From positions 75,120-123,014 of the forward strand of contig CACRSC010000057.1 in the NCBI GenBank assembly GCA_902651635.1: a stretch of DNA of 47,895 bases. The letters are read 5' to 3'. The DNA comes from Mastigamoeba balamuthi (taxonomy: Eukaryota > Evosea > Mastigamoebida > Mastigamoebidae). The position numbers were made by a program, and so were the translations under genes. Every line of letters begins with the position of its first letter. The stretch's first letter is position 1. Below, one piece after another: positions 21,075 to 32,327 of the stretch. Below the pieces are notes generated by a model, which was not told the origin of the DNA, ran no database searches, and saw only the letters and a list, made by a program, of their open reading frames with translations.

Positions 21075-21327
21075 TTGATTCTTCTCTTCGCTTGTTTCGC
21101 AGCCACCAGTCGAGAAGAATCTCCTGGAGATTCATGTCCGCAAATATCTGGCGGGATAACAACAGCCGTTGTCCTGACCCGTTGGCAGTCGCCCGCCGGA
21201 GGAACGGGATCGGGATGCTCCTCTGTTGAGCGGCAGGCTGGGGTCGGAGAGATGGAGCGATCGCCTTGAATTGCCGAACAATTAATGACCAAGTGGTCCG
21301 AATTGAATCGGTATCAATTGTTCCATT

Positions 21328-22872
21328 TCATTGGTGGCAGGAGCCGTGGGAGTGCGCTGTCTCGGGCGATGGCCAGTGGGCCCCCAAGAGGTCCCAGGGC
21401 ATCCAGAGCCTCTGGGGATCCCTCTGCTCCCACTCGCCCGGCACGAGCTCGCAGCGCTCGAGGCGCCGCGCAAAGCGCACGAACTCTGCGCGCGTGCGCA
21501 CTGGCGTCCCCAGCCCGTAGGCCACCAGCGTCCGCAGGGCCGCCAGGCGCAGCAGCAGCGGCACGTAGTCGTCCGCGGGCCGCGGGCCGAAGGTCATCTC
21601 GAGGCTCTCGAGCGTCGCCGCGCTGCCCGCAGCCAGCGCCCCGAGCACCTCGTACTCGCGCCGCGGCCCGGCCCCCGGAGCGACGGCGACGCTGCGCAGC
21701 GACCCGACGGCGATCGGCAGCGCGAGCCACTGCGGGGCCGCGTCCTCGGTCGTCCGCAGGCCTACGAGCCTCGCGGGGCTGCGGGAGAGCGCCGCACACG
21801 CAGAGGCGCTCGGAGGCCACGGGCCCGCGACGCTGAGCTCGCCGAGGCCGGGCAGCGCCGCGAGGGCCCGCGCGGTGGCCGCGTCGGGCGTCCAGTCGAC
21901 GGCAACGCGCGCGAGGCGGGGCAGCGCGGCGAGCAGCTGCAGCGCGGCGCCGGTGTCGCAGAGCCGCAGAGCGCGCAGCTCCGAGGGCCCGCGGCGCTCG
22001 CGGAGGGCGTCGAGGGCGCCCCGGGGGAGGACCACGTCGCCGGGGTCTGCGCTCCTGCTGGCGACCTCGAGGGGCGCGGGCGAGGCGAGGGCCGCGAGGA
22101 CGACGTCGTCGGGCGCGTTGTAGAGCTCGCGGAGCCGCGGGAGCCCTCCGCGCCTGAGCGTCTCGCAGACCCACGCCGCGGTCCCCCAGCCCTCGTTCCC
22201 GGCGAGGCGCAGCACCTCGAGCTCGCAGAGGCCGCCCGCGGACTCCCACAGTGTCCGCAGCGCGCGGGCGTGCAGCTCGCCGACCTCGCGGAGACCGCGG
22301 CCCGCGCCGCGAGGGGCGCGCCGGACGACGAGGTCCATCGCGGTTGCCGGGGCGACCACGAGGCCGCGCAGGGAGCGCAGGCGCGCCGCGAGGGCCTCTG
22401 CGTCGGCCTCTCCGCGGACCCGCGCGTTGGCGACGGCCCGCAGCCGCGGGAACGCCGCGAGCACCTCAGCGGCGCCCCAGCAGCACCAGGCGGGCAGGCG
22501 CAGCTCCTCGAGCATCGGGGCGGCGGCCGCGAGGTCCGCGAGTCCTCCGCGGGGCATCCGCGGGCCCGCGGAAACCGCGACGACGCGCAGGTCGCGGACG
22601 TGCGGGGCCGCGGGCGACGCGCAGAAGGCGGGCAGCGAGCGGGCGGCGACGGCCGAGCGTCGCCAGCACGAGGGGTGGGCGCAGGCGAGGCGTGCGGCGC
22701 GGCAGGTGCGGCTGAGGGCCGCGCGGGAGCGCTGGTCGAGGAGCGAGGCAACGCGGGCTGCGAGGTCGCAGGAGAGCAGCGGCCAGACGTCGGCTGCCCG
22801 GGGCCCTGCGGCCCGCTGGCTCGCTGCCGGGGGCTCGCTGGCGCTGCCGCGAGTGCCCGGGACCCCGGCCAT
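21328..22872 (-). CDS. F-box / leucine-rich-repeat protein
   Basis: A single exon encodes 514 residues. Residues about 28-75 (VWPLLSCDLAARVASLLDQ, then SRAALSRTCRAARLACAH and PSCW) form an F-box-like helical unit that would bind Skp1. The rest is a run of leucine-rich repeats of irregular length, such as LEELRLPAWCCWGAAEVLAA, LRELYNAPDD, LRALRLCDTGAALQLLAALP and LGELSVAGPWP. The architecture suggests the substrate receptor of an SCF ubiquitin ligase; the target is unknown. It is unusually GC-rich and Ala/Arg-rich. It is intronless, unlike its neighbours. Confidence 0.75.
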   Translation of the reverse strand: MAGVPGTRGSASEPPAASQRAAGPRAADVWPLLSCDLAARVASLLDQRSRAALSRTCRAARLACAHPSCWRRSAVAARSLPAFCASPAAPHVRDLRVVAVSAGPRMPRGGLADLAAAAPMLEELRLPAWCCWGAAEVLAAFPRLRAVANARVRGEADAEALAARLRSLRGLVVAPATAMDLVVRRAPRGAGRGLREVGELHARALRTLWESAGGLCELEVLRLAGNEGWGTAAWVCETLRRGGLPRLRELYNAPDDVVLAALASPAPLEVASRSADPGDVVLPRGALDALRERRGPSELRALRLCDTGAALQLLAALPRLARVAVDWTPDAATARALAALPGLGELSVAGPWPPSASACAALSRSPARLVGLRTTEDAAPQWLALPIAVGSLRSVAVAPGAGPRREYEVLGALAAGSAATLESLEMTFGPRPADDYVPLLLRLAALRTLVAYGLGTPVRTRAEFVRFARRLERCELVPGEWEQRDPQRLWMPWDLLGAHWPSPETAHSHGSCHQ

Positions 22873-23656
22873 TCCCTCCCGCGTGGCAGGCAGGCTCGCT
22901 GAGACGCGCGCTGAGATTGTGTGCGAGTGTGGGAGTGCGAGTGGGGGAGTGAGGGGAAAATAATGAATACGTCAGAGTTCAAAAAAGTATGAGTTTGTTT
23001 GAAATCGTTTGTTTCCTCCTTGCGTGAAACACAGCCGTTGGCGGAAAACGGGGGGGAGTTGCCAGCGTACTGAGCTGGGACCCTGCGAGGGGCGAGGGTC
23101 TCCTACACTGGCCGCCTGGCGCACAGTGCTGGCGATGTGCCGAGGGGATACTGGGGAGAGGGCTTGTTGGTCTGCTCGACCGGGGCCCCGGTGCCCTGCC
23201 ACTGGGCTGCAGTGTACCGCAGCTCATCGTGCAGCAGCGCGTGGCAGCTGTGCCCCTCGGCCCCCGCACAGCTGACTCCGCGTGGCCCACTCGCTGCTGC
23301 TCTGCCCCTGAGGGATCTTCGGGCTTGAGCTCCATCAGTTTCGCCCCTGCAGATTACTGTCGTCCGTGCGACATAAGCTCTCGCGACCAAGAGAGGGCTG
23401 TAGGCCGGAGCAGCACCGCATGTGAGGAGAAGCCCATCATGCCGTGCTGTTGCTGAGGCGGCTCGACGGGATGAAAAGCAGAGCAAAGGTTGGCAATTTC
23501 GTAATCCAGAAACCTTACAGAGAGTCATAGGTGCAGTCCAGAGAAAATATCTTTCGGATCGAACGGTTTTTTTGAACCCAAGGGCCACATTTTCAATTAA
23601 TCCCGAAATCCTGAGGGAGTTTGGTGTGGGTGCCCACCAGCAAACACTGAACAGAG
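22873..23656. promoter_or_regulatory. Divergent intergenic region, F-box and glycoprotein genes
   Basis: A 784-bp segment between divergent genes. GAAAATATCTTTCGG near 23539 lies about 110 nt upstream of the glycoprotein ATG and is one of the recurring AAATATCT elements. I recognised no gene. Confidence 0.4.
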
Positions 23657-25317
23657 ATGCTCCTCTCCCATCTTCTCGTGTGCTCTGCCCTAGTGCTCGG
23701 CTCGGGCGCTGTCATCACGAACATCACCGAGTGGGCCTACAACTCTTATGCCGGCTCCATCTACCCCCTGGGCTCAGATCTGAGATTCAATGTGCGTCTC
23801 TCCCGCTCTCCCTTGCCGTGCGGGGTCTGATCGAGCTGTGCAAACGCGCGGTGCAGCTGGTCCGCCCACCCCCACTGCTGGCCCACGCGGTCGTCGAGTG
23901 CAAGGTCGTGTACAGCTTCAGCGATGCGCCCACGGAAGTCTTCACGGTGGTCGCCTCCTCGAGCACACAGTTGTACGACACGGTGTCGGTGTCTGGCGTC
24001 TGGGCCACAGCCGGGGGGCTCGACGCACTCGAGCAGCGTTTCGGCCGTGTGCCCGTCACCACGCTCGACATGGAGCTCAGCTGCACCGACCCCTCGGACA
24101 GCTCTGTTACGAGCAGGAAGTTCCAGTACAGACTCGCCTCGTGCGAGGCCATACAGCAGGACGGCGCAGGGGGATGGGAGAGAACCTGCGCTCGGAACTC
24201 GGATGGGTCGTGCGCTATGTGCCAGGGCAACTGCGTCACAGCAAGGAACCTCAACGCGAGTGCCGCCAGGGGGTGCACCATGTGCGGCAACGGCATCGTC
24301 GAGGAGGGAGAGGTCTGCGACTCGTCGGCCCACTGTGACCGGCGGTGGTGCAAGTGCACGTGCAGCCCTCATGGTTGCATCTACATGGATTACAACGGCA
24401 CCTGCATATCGCGGTCCCTTCGGGGATACCTCCGCCTGTCTCTGGAGACGCCCTCGGTCACTGGAATGGTCGACTTTGCGCAAGCCCAAAGCATCGCCAG
24501 GACTCTGGATGCCCTCTGCCTCTCTCCGAGGCACATGGCGCTGGACCACGTCCAGCTGCTCTCCTTCACCCCGCCGTCGACAACGGACATGACGATCACG
24601 TTCATTGTCTCCGAGGCTGGGACTCTGCCTGCTGATGCCCCTCCTCTGCGGGACGCCTTCATAGGGATTCCAGAGAGCTGTCTCAAGTCTGCAGCCCAAG
24701 GCGGCACAGAAGCACGGGTGGCCTACAATGGATTGTCTGCCAAGTACCTGAGATGGGATGTCTATGGCTGCGGAGATGGCATAGTGTCGGAGTCGGAGCA
24801 ATGTGACTCGTCGCTGTTCTGTTCCGAGGACTGCTATTGCATGGAGTTCTCCAAGCCCGAAGGAGGCAACTGTTCTTCTCCTCCCGTGGATATCTTCATC
24901 TCGTTTGCGGAGAATCATGGCGGGCTCTTCTCCAATCAGTACACCATGACAGCTGAACAGGCACGCCTCGTGACTTCTGGAATCGCTGCAAACTGTCTCC
25001 CAAGACACGAGATTCTGTTGTTGAGCACCCAGCTCTCGAGCACGGGCAAGACTGTCAGAATGGTGCTGGATACTGCGGGATACCCCGGGGCCAGGACACC
25101 CATGAAAGCGGCCGCCCATTCCATGCAACAGGAAAGTTGGGACAGTTGCGTGAATGGTGTTGCCAGACGCTCTGGCATCCCAGAGTCCGTGTCGTACAGG
25201 CCTGGCAACCCGTCAAGCCACGATAATGTGTGGCCTGATGAGGTGTCCAGCTCTTTGCGGAGTGCCCTGTCTGCTCTCCTCAGTGTTCTGACCTTTGTTG
25301 TCCACCAGCTTCTTTGA
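23657..25317 (+). CDS. GPI-type glycoprotein with Cys-rich DUF4215-like motifs, copy 1
   Basis: Exons 23657-23791 and 23857-25317 (a 65-nt intron, donor GTGCGT, phase 0) encode 531 residues. Residues 1-18 are a signal peptide. Two motifs of the Myxococcus-type cysteine-rich repeat class are present: CGNGIVEEGEVCDSSAHC and CGDGIVSESEQCDSSLFC, each followed by a short cysteine cluster. The regions between look like beta-sandwich domains with N-glycosylation sites. The last 25 residues (SSSLRSALSALLSVLTFVVHQLL) are a GPI-type hydrophobic tail. It is a cell-surface protein of unknown ligand. From 23968 to just past the stop it is repeated in inverted orientation at 30937-32327 with one amino-acid difference (Glu here, Asp there). 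Confidence 0.8.
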
Positions 25318-25357
25318 ATTGGCAAATGTGACTGGAACTCCTCTCTGCATGCACACG
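23968..25357 (+). repeat. Left arm of inverted duplication
   Basis: This stretch matches the reverse complement of about 30937-32327. Identity is essentially complete over the coding part and 40 or so bases of 3' sequence, then breaks abruptly. A weaker match with indels goes on to about 25430. The true outer limit towards the gene start is hidden by the run of N on the right arm. Confidence 0.85.
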
Positions 25358-25678
25358 TTTTGAGCTGAAACTCAGTAACAAGAAGCATCTCATCTGCTTT
25401 GACAAGAGTTTGAGGTTCCATCTGCAGGAAGGGCCGTTATGCATGTTGCACGAGAGTGCTCAGATCACCTTGGCAATACCTGCATATGGAAATTGATACT
25501 CAGCTTTGTTCTTGAATTACTTACTGACTAACATTTCTTTTTCCTTTTTTTGTTATTGTCAGTGTTTTGTAATCTTCTCACACTTTCATTAATTTCCTGC
25601 AGTAGCCAATTTCCACTGAGAAGATACATACTAGAGAAGCTGTATGCTTCTCTCAGAGTAGTATCCCCTGTTGTGTCA

Positions 25679-26452
25679 ATGCCCTCGCAAGTCTCTGTTG
25701 CAGATCATGCTGCCATCCGTGGCCTGGCAGCTGCCTGGGGAAAATTGAATGAAGTAGCACGGCAGTATTTAGTCTCACAAAAGACTGTATTCTGCTGGTC
25801 TAGCCAGGCAGATCTTAGGGACTGTATGTGCTCTGGGCATCAGAGGAAAACAACCAATAAGCAAGATGATGCACTGATCCATCTACTCTGTCATCACAAA
25901 AGCAGTTCTTCAAAGGAACTAATTCGGTGGTGAAATACTCATGTCAACCCCTTCATGGTAATTTGGTGTATTCTTGGGTGGGTATACCGGGCTGGGCCAC
26001 CCATCATCACCTCTCTCAGAAGCTGCTTGAAATAAACGATTTCTCTGGACACGCACCTACTACCAGCTCAAGTTCCATGATGTTATAGGTATACCTCTTT
26101 AAGAGACCAAAAATGATTCAGTGAAAATGGGAAGAGTGCAAATCTACACTTCTCATGTTCCTCACCAAATTACTGTCAATGTGTGAAGATCACTGGTGAA
26201 CGAGATTGCCTTGTTGTTTCACTGGGAATCTCGATTCCGAAAAAGTATGAGGAGATCCGCAATGAGAACTTGGTGATCTCAGCATGATTTTCATGCCTCA
26301 GAAGAATGAAGTTCATGCATGACAATCATACCATGCACAAGAGCAAGGTCTCATATTACCTTTGAAGGAAGAAGATTGATGCTCTGCATGGCCACCCTAT
26401 TCTGCATATATCAACCCCATCGGGATTCTGTAAGAACCCACCATTTGTGTTT
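25679..26452 (+). pseudogene. Decayed Tc1/mariner transposase
   Basis: Fragments appear in element order on the plus strand. First is a helix-turn-helix region (ADHAAIRGLAAAWGKLNEVA, then SQKTVFCW). Next is the second DNA-binding helix-turn-helix with HQRKTTNKQDDALIHLLC, matching the family's GRPRKTT..DR.I. Then comes the catalytic block KFMHDNHTMHKSKV, which matches F.QDNAP.H of the DDE core. After a frameshift, WPPYSAYINPIGIL matches WPAQSPDLNPIENL. Several stops and shifts separate the pieces, and the third acidic residue is not kept. It is dead. It lies about 360 bp beyond the glycoprotein gene. Confidence 0.75.
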
Positions 26453-26879
26453 CTGAATAAAGATCGTTGCTTTATAATGATAAACAGACGACAAAGATAT
26501 TTGATACAGTGTTTTGAAAATTACAAATGAAAGAAATGAGGGAAAACAAATAGAGTTATTACAACAATGTCTTTGAAACCTTTATACAAATGCACTAGAA
26601 CTTACGTTATTAAGAGCATGGATGTATGGCGACTTCCAACGATTTGTATTGATTTGACTGCAATTCCCGCTTGTTAGTTTCACTCTAACACTTTGGCCTG
26701 ATGCCTTTCCTTCACAGATGGTCATGTGGCTGAATGAGGGAAAGAAGGTCATGGTGTCGGCATGTGCTATTGATCACTTGTACGATTTTGACCCTTTAGG
26801 TGTGAATACCCACCCATCACCATAAAAACATAACACCACATTACTGCATATAGCCCACTTAGGGGGTCCCCTGCACAAA
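26453..26879. other. AT-rich spacer between transposon remnants
   Basis: About 430 bases of AT-rich DNA with no coding similarity I can recognise. It may contain the decayed 5' part of the LINE that follows. Confidence 0.4.
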
Positions 26880-29865
26880 CAGATATATGGTACACACATT
26901 AGCAGGGCAGACGAAGAGGACGACGGACACCATACTGGTCAGTGACCTTACACATGGCTGGATTACCCAGTGACCAACACAATAATGCTGAAAAGCAAAT
27001 GTCGTTATACCAGCTCAAATACAAAATGACACAGACGTTATTAAACACCATGACACAGTGCTAGCCACAAACCGTGGTCCACACAACACCAGCAACCGAC
27101 TGGACTACATCACAGGAACTGCAACGCATACTACAGTATGTTATGGATATGAAGGGAGCAGGGCTGTATATCAACCCAAAAAAATGTACTACGTTCGCCC
27201 GAAATGGAGAACCCAATAGTAACAATGGCACAAGGCACCATTGTACCGGTAATACCTGGTTCCACGTACAAATACCTCGGTACACACCTAGATCCCCAGG
27301 GTCGGGATGCCCTCAACGTGTCTGCTGTAACCCACATACTGCTGGAACAATGCAGCTGGATGCGTACTAAAAAATCATTATCACTTGAACAACGCATTTA
27401 CATTGCTACTGTGGTCATCAATGGTATGACACAATACCATGCCAGCACCATGGCACAAAATTAAGAACTACTAGAGTCTCTATCACACATGCTAGAAAAT
27501 GTGGCAGTAGGCAAACTAGGCCCAGCCAATAATAAGTCGGCATCATGTCTTCACTTCCACTAGGATAGGGGGCCTAGGACTCCATAACATGACTGATGTC
27601 ATTCAGAGCAAATGTGCACAGAAGGCGCTGGAATGGCTTAATGCCCTGACACCTGATGGCATCATGCCGGAAACAGATACCATGCTGGTCATTCTGCGTC
27701 TTGAGGAAGACTTCACAGCTGCCTTCCCCCCACAACACAAAATAGGAAAAATGAGGCTGACTGCAGACACAGTTGGCTATACAGAACGACGACAATGGCA
27801 ACACTTCACACAATGGGATACCCTCTCCAACACAGAGAAACCTCTTACTAGACCTGGGGACGCCCGCAGAAGTAGACACAACCATGAACAAAGCCATCAT
27901 TTACATGGCAGGGGCTCGAGAGTGGCAAATAAACAATAAAAAGCAGAGGGACTAGCATGCCACCTGGTGCATAACAACCAAGATGCACTGACACGCCTAC
28001 ATGCCAATCTTACAGACTGGGATACCGCTTCAACACAAACTTAGAGCTACAATGAAGCTTCGCGTTGATTACTTTGGAAGGCACATGGAACGACTGGCTC
28101 CCAATAGCAACAGATGGATTCTACGATCCAAACTCAGGTCACATGGCAATGGCTGTAGTAGTGGACAGACACCCTGAAATGAACGAAGCCATACGAGTCA
28201 AGGGGGCACTCACCTCCTGGACACCAGAGCTACGTGCGGTTGAGTATCTGGCAGAGATTATGGACCCCACATCAAAATGCATCATAGCATGTGACAACGA
28301 CCTTATTGTTAAAACCCTGAACGAGACCTCACCACGTTAGTAGACAGAGATGCAGTGCGATGTTTCATCTGACTACGGGACCTTGCCTGCACCAATGGAG
28401 GGGGGGGGGGGAAATAGTCCTCCAACATATTCACAGCCACCAACTCGAAGGACGAGGAGAGGAAAGTGACGCCACTAAAGCCCGAGTAGCTCAAGACAAC
28501 AATAGATGGGGCACAGAACTGCAGAGAGTCCTCCAGCTGAATAAGCTAGCAGACCAACTTGTGCAACAAGCACTTACTCTTGACAGATGCCACGACCCCG
28601 ATCACTCACTATGGGGAATAGACCTTGCCACAATTCATGAACTCTCTGCTAAGACATCACATAAACCCACGCACAACTTCCACACCATCTTCCACATAGC
28701 CTGGCACCATCGCCTCCACCGATGTGAGACCCAAGAAGCCCTAGCAGGCATCAAGAGAATCCCACCAGTCCTTCTTCATGAAAAAACCAGAAAGCAGGCA
28801 CAATGCATGGGCAGTCTCCAATGGCACCAGGCCCTCATGGACACCTATCGTACTTACAAAAATGCACACATTGTAACCCCATGACGAGTATGGGAAGAAA
28901 TGGCACTGCGAACTAGACTAGACTGGAGTGACCATAGGTGTCCTTCCTGCACAACCAAAGCCAACTCACTAGCTCACCGCCTATGGTCCTGCCCACAACA
29001 GCTCCAGTGGTGCACGAAACTCACAGAACACATAGGCATAGCACCCACTGAACTAAAGCAGTGGGCACATGCCCAATCCAACAAAAACAAAGACGCAATC
29101 CCTATGCACTACACACTAGTTTATGGTGCCTGGGCAAAGAATCAACAATCAGAACAACAACAACAAATACAGAAGAAGTGGGTTGCCACTATGTGAGACT
29201 GGCTTGATGACATGAGCCACAGAGACAATCAAGGCCCACGAAGCACACAAAAGACAAATGCAAGGAGATACCCCCAAATCCCCCTTCAACTGCCCGGGCA
29301 TCACCCATCCAGCCAAGCACTACAAACCCATGGCAAAGACCCACAGACCTTTCATAGTTACAGAGCCCCCTGGCCAACACTGTCGCACTCCACGTGGGGC
29401 ACCACCAGTGTCTGCAGCAGACACACCGTTTGCAGCTGCTCGTCCAGAACTGCCCTCACATTGCTGTGGTTGCTCTCGTTGCTCTCAAGCCACTTGCTCA
29501 TCATATTATTATGTGCTGTGCAAATTAATAATCACTGTGTCCCACTCACTGGTCCATGTACAAAAAGACACCCAAAGCACACTACCAAAAAAGCCAACCC
29601 CGAGGCGACTGTCCTTCATAGCCCCCAAGCTGGACCACCCAGCACCACCCGTCCCACAACAGATAGTACAACAGATACACAGACAAAGTGATGAACCAAA
29701 AACAGAACGCGATTCTGGAACTGGCTTCTCAGAACCGCCCCTGAACGTACCCCTCCAAGCCCCACAACATGCATGTCCCCCCCCAGACTCACCACCCACC
29801 GTAACCCCCCCTCCCCACCCCAACGCCCCTGGCTCGAAAAAGCTCATTCCTTACTGGTAGCAGAA
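26880..29865 (+). mobile_element. Decayed non-LTR retrotransposon (LINE) with RT, RNase H and zinc knuckle
   Basis: Coding pieces run in LINE order on the plus strand, split by stops and frameshifts. TDTILVSDL near 26923 may be the degraded reverse-transcriptase active-site strand. ELQRILQYVMDMKG then GLYINPKKCTTFA, and STYKYLGTHLDP, are the palm-end and thumb region (27061-27464). IGGLGLHNMTDVIQSKCAQ follows at about 27566. An RNase H domain at 28065-28340 shows IATDGFYD, WTPELRAVEYLAE and IACDNDLIVK, keeping three acidic residues. A C-terminal zinc motif CPSC...H....C lies in 28900-29196. A Pro-rich open frame 29258-29860 is probably the element's 3' end. The 5' end is missing or unrecognisable, so no active element remains. 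Confidence 0.8.
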
Positions 29866-30495
29866 CGGGAAACGAAGATATTTTTCATCAGATTCTGTCT
29901 TTTTCTCTTTTCCATTTTAATTTTTCTCTTTCACTTTCTTTCTCTTATTTTATTTTATCTTCTTTCATTTTATCATTCTTCTTTTTTATTTTCCCTTTCA
30001 ATCCTTTTCTAGCTTGTTCATATGCTATTCTTGCAGTATAAAGTTGTAAACATACTTTCTTAAACACAAAAGGGTTCTTACAGAGCATTCTACCCCAAGT
30101 ACTGAGCTTGGAAAACCTGCTGCTCTTAAAACCTTACTAAATTCAGTAATAAACTGGGGAAATGAAGAAATGCTATACAGAGATAGAATACCCTTAATCT
30201 GAGAGGCGTTTCCTGTACTTCACCATGGATAGCTATTCAATTCAAGCATACAGATCTTAGTCTTATTAAGGCTCAAACTCATGAACTTCTCTGAGCATAT
30301 AGCATGGTTTCAGTTACCCTGGAGTGTTACTATCAGGTAAGATTATTAATTATAAAGGTATTATCTCAAATCTGGCACAATATTGGGCAAACAACTCTTA
30401 AAGATGAATACAATTCTGAGGTTCAAAGAGAATAATAAGCACAACTAGCCCATCATAATTCTGCAAATATACTTTTGTTATGTGTTATGTACTTA
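29866..30495. other. T-rich tract and AT-rich spacer
   Basis: 29880-30010 is a pyrimidine-rich stretch dominated by T. The rest is AT-rich without recognisable genes. It sits directly after the LINE coding end and may be its 3' tail or the target DNA. Confidence 0.4.
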
Positions 30496-30660
30496 CAAGG
30501 GCAAATTCTCTTCTAGCATGCAGTGTGGTCTCCCTTGGCCTCCAGGACTGCGTGCAATTGAGCAGGCATTGGAGAAATCATTTTTGTGCATACTCTGAGA
30601 GAGACTTCCACTCTTTTCTGAGGCAATGTGCAATGCCTTCATAGATTAAGAGTTTGCCTC
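30496..30660 (-). pseudogene. C-terminal fragment of a Tc1/mariner transposase
   Basis: Reading the minus strand, one frame gives KMISPMPAQLHAVLEAKGDH, matching the family's C-terminal signature SMPRRLQAVIEAKGG.T. The rest of the transposase is not seen on this side. Its orientation is opposite to that of the fragment at 25679-26452, matching the inverted symmetry of the two glycoprotein copies. Confidence 0.6.
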
Positions 30661-30936
30661 AGTCGTCTAGCCTTCAGGATTCCTCAGGCTTTTATTGTCA
30701 GAATACAATAGAAGCACAAGAAAACATACAAAAAAGGCAAATAATGAAATAACAATTAGATTTACCACAAAAATGAGGAAAAAGTATATGTCAGCCAAGT
30801 ATATCAAGAACAAAAATAAATGTCATTTCCAAATTTATGCATCACGCCCTTAATACAGAAGGAACCTACAACTCTATCAAAAAAGATGCTTCTTGTGACT
30901 GAGTTTCAATTCTAAACTCTCAGTCTCCTTGTTACT

Positions 30937-32327
30937 TGGTGCACATGCAGAGAGGAGTTCCAGTCACATTTGCCAATTCAAAGAAGCTGGTGGACAACAA
31001 AGGTCAGAACACTGAGGAGAGCAGACAGGGCACTCCGCAAAGAGCTGGACACCTCATCAGGCCACACATTATCGTGGCTTGACGGGTTGCCAGGCCTGTA
31101 CGACACGGACTCTGGGATGCCAGAGCGTCTGGCAACACCATTCACGCAACTGTCCCAACTGTCCTGTTGCATGGAATGGGCGGCCGCTTTCATGGGTGTC
31201 CTGGCCCCGGGGTATCCCGCAGTATCCAGCACCATTCTGACAGTCTTGCCCGTGCTCGAGAGCTGGGTGCTCAACAACAGAATCTCGTGTCTTGGGAGAC
31301 AGTTTGCAGCGATTCCAGAAGTCACGAGGCGTGCCTGTTCAGCTGTCATGGTGTACTGATTGGAGAAGAGCCCGCCATGATTCTCCGCAAACGAGATGAA
31401 GATATCCACGGGAGGAGAAGAACAGTTGCCTCCTTCGGGCTTGGAGAACTCCATGCAATAGCAGTCCTCGGAACAGAACAGCGACGAGTCACATTGCTCC
31501 GACTCCGACACTATGCCATCTCCGCAGCCATAGACATCCCATCTCAGGTACTTGGCAGACAATCCATTGTAGGCCACCCGTGCTTCTGTGCCGCCTTGGG
31601 CTGCAGACTTGAGACAGCTCTCTGGAATCCCTATGAAGGCGTCCCGCAGAGGAGGGGCATCAGCAGGCAGAGTCCCAGCCTCGGAGACAATGAACGTGAT
31701 CGTCATGTCCGTTGTCGACGGCGGGGTGAAGGAGAGCAGCTGGACGTGGTCCAGCGCCATGTGCCTCGGAGAGAGGCAGAGGGCATCCAGAGTCCTGGCG
31801 ATGCTTTGGGCTTGCGCAAAGTCGACCATTCCAGTGACCGAGGGCGTCTCCAGAGACAGGCGGAGGTATCCCCGAAGGGACCGCGATATGCAGGTGCCGT
31901 TGTAATCCATGTAGATGCAACCATGAGGGCTGCACGTGCACTTGCACCACCGCCGGTCACAGTGGGCCGACGAGTCGCAGACCTCTCCCTCCTCGACGAT
32001 GCCGTTGCCGCACATGGTGCACCCCCTGGCGGCACTCGCGTTGAGGTTCCTTGCTGTGACGCAGTTGCCCTGGCACATAGCGCACGACCCATCCGAGTTC
32101 CGAGCGCAGGTTCTCTCCCATCCCCCTGCGCCGTCCTGCTGTATGGCCTCGCACGAGGCGAGTCTGTACTGGAACTTCCTGCTCGTAACAGAGCTGTCCG
32201 AGGGGTCGGTGCAGCTGAGCTCCATGTCGAGCGTGGTGACGGGCACACGGCCGAAACGCTGCTCGAGTGCGTCGAGCCCCCCGGCTGTGGCCCAGACGCC
32301 AGACACCGACACCGTGTCGTACAACTG
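30937..32327 (-). repeat. Right arm of inverted duplication
   Basis: Reverse-complement match to 23968-25357. The identical block ends about 41 bases past the stop codon. Beyond it the 3' flank differs by an insertion of about 35 bases and many substitutions. The other end runs into the N block at 32328. Confidence 0.85.
30978..32327 (-). CDS. GPI-type glycoprotein, copy 2 (5' end lost in gap)
   Basis: Second copy of the glycoprotein at 23657-25317, inverted. The 449 or so residues present are identical to copy 1 except Asp for Glu in the MQQ(D/E)SWDSC segment. It keeps both cysteine-rich motifs and the hydrophobic GPI tail. The signal-peptide exon is expected inside the N block. The frame is fully open, so it is probably functional unless the hidden end is broken. 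Confidence 0.8.
   Translation of the reverse strand, partial: QLYDTVSVSGVWATAGGLDALEQRFGRVPVTTLDMELSCTDPSDSSVTSRKFQYRLASCEAIQQDGAGGWERTCARNSDGSCAMCQGNCVTARNLNASAARGCTMCGNGIVEEGEVCDSSAHCDRRWCKCTCSPHGCIYMDYNGTCISRSLRGYLRLSLETPSVTGMVDFAQAQSIARTLDALCLSPRHMALDHVQLLSFTPPSTTDMTITFIVSEAGTLPADAPPLRDAFIGIPESCLKSAAQGGTEARVAYNGLSAKYLRWDVYGCGDGIVSESEQCDSSLFCSEDCYCMEFSKPEGGNCSSPPVDIFISFAENHGGLFSNQYTMTAEQARLVTSGIAANCLPRHEILLLSTQLSSTGKTVRMVLDTAGYPGARTPMKAAAHSMQQDSWDSCVNGVARRSGIPESVSYRPGNPSSHDNVWPDEVSSSLRSALSALLSVLTFVVHQLL

Noticed and set aside
21331-22902. 523-codon plus-strand open frame opposite the F-box gene
   Set aside because: Arg/Gly/Ala-rich composition without domains; it mirrors the GC-rich minus-strand gene, which has F-box and leucine-repeat patterns.
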